A stretch of 6,485 nt of DNA, from assembly GCA_030614585.1 (NCBI GenBank), contig JAUWTT010000238.1:1-6485 (forward strand), given 5' to 3'. The translations under genes were made by a program, and so were the position numbers. Below the pieces are notes generated by a model, which made no database searches, had not been told where the DNA came from, and worked only from the letters and a program-made list of their open reading frames with translations. The DNA is from Acidobacteriota bacterium (GTDB lineage Bacteria; Acidobacteriota; UBA6911; RPQK01; JAPXNP01). Of this stretch, positions 4,647-6,485 are shown in pieces (position 1 is the stretch's first letter; each line of letters opens with the position of its first letter).

Positions 4647-6020
4647 ATGAAGACAACCTCACTTTCTCGGAGAGAGTTCGTAATGGCAACAGCATCGGGG
4701 ACTCTCGCCTCTGGTGTGGCTTATTCCACCTCGTCGAGTCCGGGCGTTCCGACTCCAGGCGTTTCAGGGAGCATTTCGGGTAAACCGGCGATCCTGGGAG
4801 GCACACCCGCCCGAACCGAGCCGTTCCCCGAGTGGCCGATATATAAAAAGGTCGATGAGGAGATGTTCTTAGACTCCTTACGCGAAAAGAAGTGGTGCCG
4901 GCTGTACGGGACCATCACCACCGGCTTTGAGAAGAAGTGGGCTGAAGCCCTGGGCGCAAAACATGTTACCGGAGTGGTGAACGGTACGAATGCTCTTTAC
5001 GCGGCGTTGAGCGCTCTGGAAGTGGGGCCCGGGGACGAGGTAATTGTCCCTCCCTATACCTTTGTAGCCACGGTCAATGCGGTGATTCAACAGTTTGCCC
5101 TGCCGGTTTTCGTCGATACTGACATCGAAACTCAACAGATTGACCCTGCAAAGCTAGAAGGTGCTATTGGCCCCAACACTCGCTGTATCCTGCCGGTCCA
5201 TCTGGGAGGAAATGTTGCCAATATGGGAGAAATCATGAAGGTCGCTGGGCAGCATAGCATTCCGGTGGTCGAAGACGCCTGCCAGGCCCACTTCGCCGAG
5301 TGGAATGGTCAGAAGGTGGGGGCAATCGGAGATATCGGGTGTTTCAGCTTCCAGTCGTCGAAGATTCTCCCGTGTGGAGAAGGGGGCGCGATTGTCACAA
5401 GTCGAGACGACCTCTATGACCGGATTCACTCTTTCCAGAACAACGGCCGGGATCGACTCACCGGAACCCGGGAAGGCTACCAGCACCAGGGAACTAATCT
5501 CAGAATGACTGAGTTTCAAGCTGCGCTGCTGACCGCTCAGCTAACCCGCTTCGAGGAGCAGTGCATCCGAAGAGAACAGAATGCACGATTGATGGACTCA
5601 CTCTTGAAGGAGGTATCGGGCATCGAACCTGCTCGTATGTACAAGAGTTGTACGCGAAACACTTATTACATCTATATGGCCAGATACGATTCTCACCATT
5701 TCGCCGGTTTGACGCGTTCTGGATTCCTTCGAGCGCTTCGTCGTGAGGGGATATCCTGTGGTGCAGGATATCAACCGTTGAACAAAGAACCTTTTCTCGA
5801 AAAGATTTTCAACTCGAGACCTTACAGACGGCTCTATTCGCCGGAAAGAATGAAGCGTTACCGCGAAGAGAATGTGTGCCCGGCGACTGATGAGCTTTCC
5901 GGGCAAGGGCTGTTCTTCTCACAGCGCTGCCTTTTGGGCAGTGAACAGGACGTTAGCCAGATCGTGGGGGCGATCGAGCGGATTCAGATCCATGCTTCGG
6001 AGATAGCGCGGGTTACGTAG
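4647..6020 (+). CDS. Tat-signal DegT/DnrJ/EryC1/StrS-family PLP aminotransferase
   Basis: A 457-aa fold-type I PLP enzyme of the family that transaminates keto sugars bound to nucleotides, usually in the cytoplasm for lipopolysaccharide, glycan or antibiotic sugars. Visible family features are the cofactor phosphate loop NGTNALYAAL (from N112), PPYTFVATVNAV, the PLP-ring aspartate D210 in VVEDACQAH, the Schiff-base lysine K239 in FSFQSSK followed by GEGGAIVTS, and GTNLRMTEFQAALLTAQL. All key residues are intact. Unusually, residues 5-26 form a twin-arginine signal (LSRREFVMA, then a weakly hydrophobic stretch), so the enzyme may be exported already folded with PLP. ATG 4647 has AAGGAGA eight nt upstream. 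An internal ATG (codon 13, 4683) lies after the RR motif. The substrate is not identifiable; no oxidoreductase or glycosyltransferase partner is in view. The ECF sigma gene begins 37 nt downstream. Confidence 0.92.
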   Translation: MKTTSLSRREFVMATASGTLASGVAYSTSSSPGVPTPGVSGSISGKPAILGGTPARTEPFPEWPIYKKVDEEMFLDSLREKKWCRLYGTITTGFEKKWAEALGAKHVTGVVNGTNALYAALSALEVGPGDEVIVPPYTFVATVNAVIQQFALPVFVDTDIETQQIDPAKLEGAIGPNTRCILPVHLGGNVANMGEIMKVAGQHSIPVVEDACQAHFAEWNGQKVGAIGDIGCFSFQSSKILPCGEGGAIVTSRDDLYDRIHSFQNNGRDRLTGTREGYQHQGTNLRMTEFQAALLTAQLTRFEEQCIRREQNARLMDSLLKEVSGIEPARMYKSCTRNTYYIYMARYDSHHFAGLTRSGFLRALRREGISCGAGYQPLNKEPFLEKIFNSRPYRRLYSPERMKRYREENVCPATDELSGQGLFFSQRCLLGSEQDVSQIVGAIERIQIHASEIARVT

Positions 6021-6057
6021 TTCTCGACTGTTGTTCTGCGGGGAGATTCTTGCTTAA

Positions 6058-6485
6058 ATGACTGATGCGAGCCGCTCCGATGTCACACGGCTTCTCAGAT
6101 CGTGGGGTTCGGGTAACAAAGAAGCCTTCGATCAACTCATCCCTATCGTCTATGACGAGCTTCATCGTCTAGCCCATATATATATTGCCAAAGAACGTGC
6201 CGAAATCCTGCTGGACACGACTGCGCTGATCAATGAAGCATACCTGAGACTTGCTGATCTGAACGAGCTGGAGTGGCAGGATCGTTCCCACTTCTTCGCA
6301 GTTTCTGCACGACAGATGCGCCGTATTCTAGTGGATTATGCGCGCAGACGTAAGGCACAGAAACGAGGAGGAAGTGTTTTGCGGGTGACGCTCGATGAGG
6401 GGCTCCTCGGAAATGACGAACGGGACGTGGATTTGTTGATCCTGGACGAGGCCCTTGCCACCCTTGCTACTCTTGACGAGAGGAA
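6058..6485 (+). CDS. ECF-family RNA polymerase sigma factor, acidobacterial/planctomycetal type (partial, 3' end outside window)
   Basis: The first 142 codons of an ECF sigma factor, open to the right edge. It starts MTDASRSDVTRLLRSWGSGNKEAFDQLIPIVYDELHRLA. Sigma region 2 continues with TTALINEAYLRL (residues about 54-65) and the promoter -10 recognition region SHFFAVSARQMRRILVDYARRRKAQKRGG (about 77-105). After a linker (VTLDEG), region 4 begins at LLILDEALATLATLDER and is cut off by the window. The TTALxxEAYLRL and HFFAxxARxMRRILVDxARRRxAxKRGG patterns match a group I remember from Acidobacteria and Planctomycetes, whose genes commonly sit next to a Ser/Thr protein kinase. The start ATG 6058 has GGGGAGA (6040-6046), eleven nt upstream. 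It may be co-transcribed with the aminotransferase, since no terminator separates them. No anti-sigma gene is in view. Confidence 0.92.
   Translation, partial: MTDASRSDVTRLLRSWGSGNKEAFDQLIPIVYDELHRLAHIYIAKERAEILLDTTALINEAYLRLADLNELEWQDRSHFFAVSARQMRRILVDYARRRKAQKRGGSVLRVTLDEGLLGNDERDVDLLILDEALATLATLDER

Noticed and set aside
1..6485. CRISPR array, phage structural genes or restriction/anti-phage cluster
   Set aside because: No regularly spaced long repeats and no proteins of these kinds are present. The only defence-like genes are the VapBC pair.

Overview
The window looks like a chromosomal segment from a diderm, non-model bacterium of medium G+C content, most likely Acidobacteriota, with Planctomycetota or a related phylum possible. 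This rests on three gene types seen together: an ECF sigma factor of the acidobacterial/planctomycetal type that usually sits beside a Ser/Thr kinase, a Tat-signal-bearing DegT/StrS aminotransferase, and an exported glycine-zipper protein of a style I associate with Acidobacteria. The assignment is inference from memory of families; no rRNA or marker gene is present.

Left part (1-387): no protein gene. A 45-nt piece at 248-292 matches the 3' part of a tRNA-Cys gene, from the anticodon loop to CCA, without its 5' half. This is the classic scar (att site) left by a tyrosine-recombinase element integrated in a tRNA gene. Short helically phased TGGTAAT repeats lie just upstream (143-170 and 217-232), as expected for integrase or excisionase arm sites. 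The polarity of the fragment puts the element to the left of the window and the chromosomal flank to the right. A candidate Rho-independent terminator lies at 55-81.

Next (388-1094, minus strand): a VapBC-type toxin-antitoxin pair. A ribbon-helix-helix antitoxin gene overlaps a PIN-domain toxin gene, and a 15-bp palindrome covers the probable vapB promoter immediately before its start.

From 1287 onward everything is on the plus strand. A 104-aa conserved protein of unknown function is followed after 6 nt by a single-POTRA BamA/TamA-family outer-membrane barrel protein. Then come a secreted 390-aa glycine-zipper protein, a Tat-signal DegT/DnrJ/EryC1/StrS aminotransferase with an intact PLP site, and the first 142 codons of an ECF sigma factor that runs off the right edge. 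The envelope genes suggest a cell-surface theme, but the 226- and 272-nt gaps mean they need not form one operon. The 4375-4646 gap holds a 67-bp unit bounded by perfect 8-bp inverted repeats and a nearby CTTGGCG direct repeat, which look like a dispersed intergenic repeat.

I see no clearly new multi-gene system. The most notable points are the tRNA-Cys scar with its phased repeats, the exported PLP aminotransferase with a possible second start that would drop the Tat motif, and the intergenic repeat unit.
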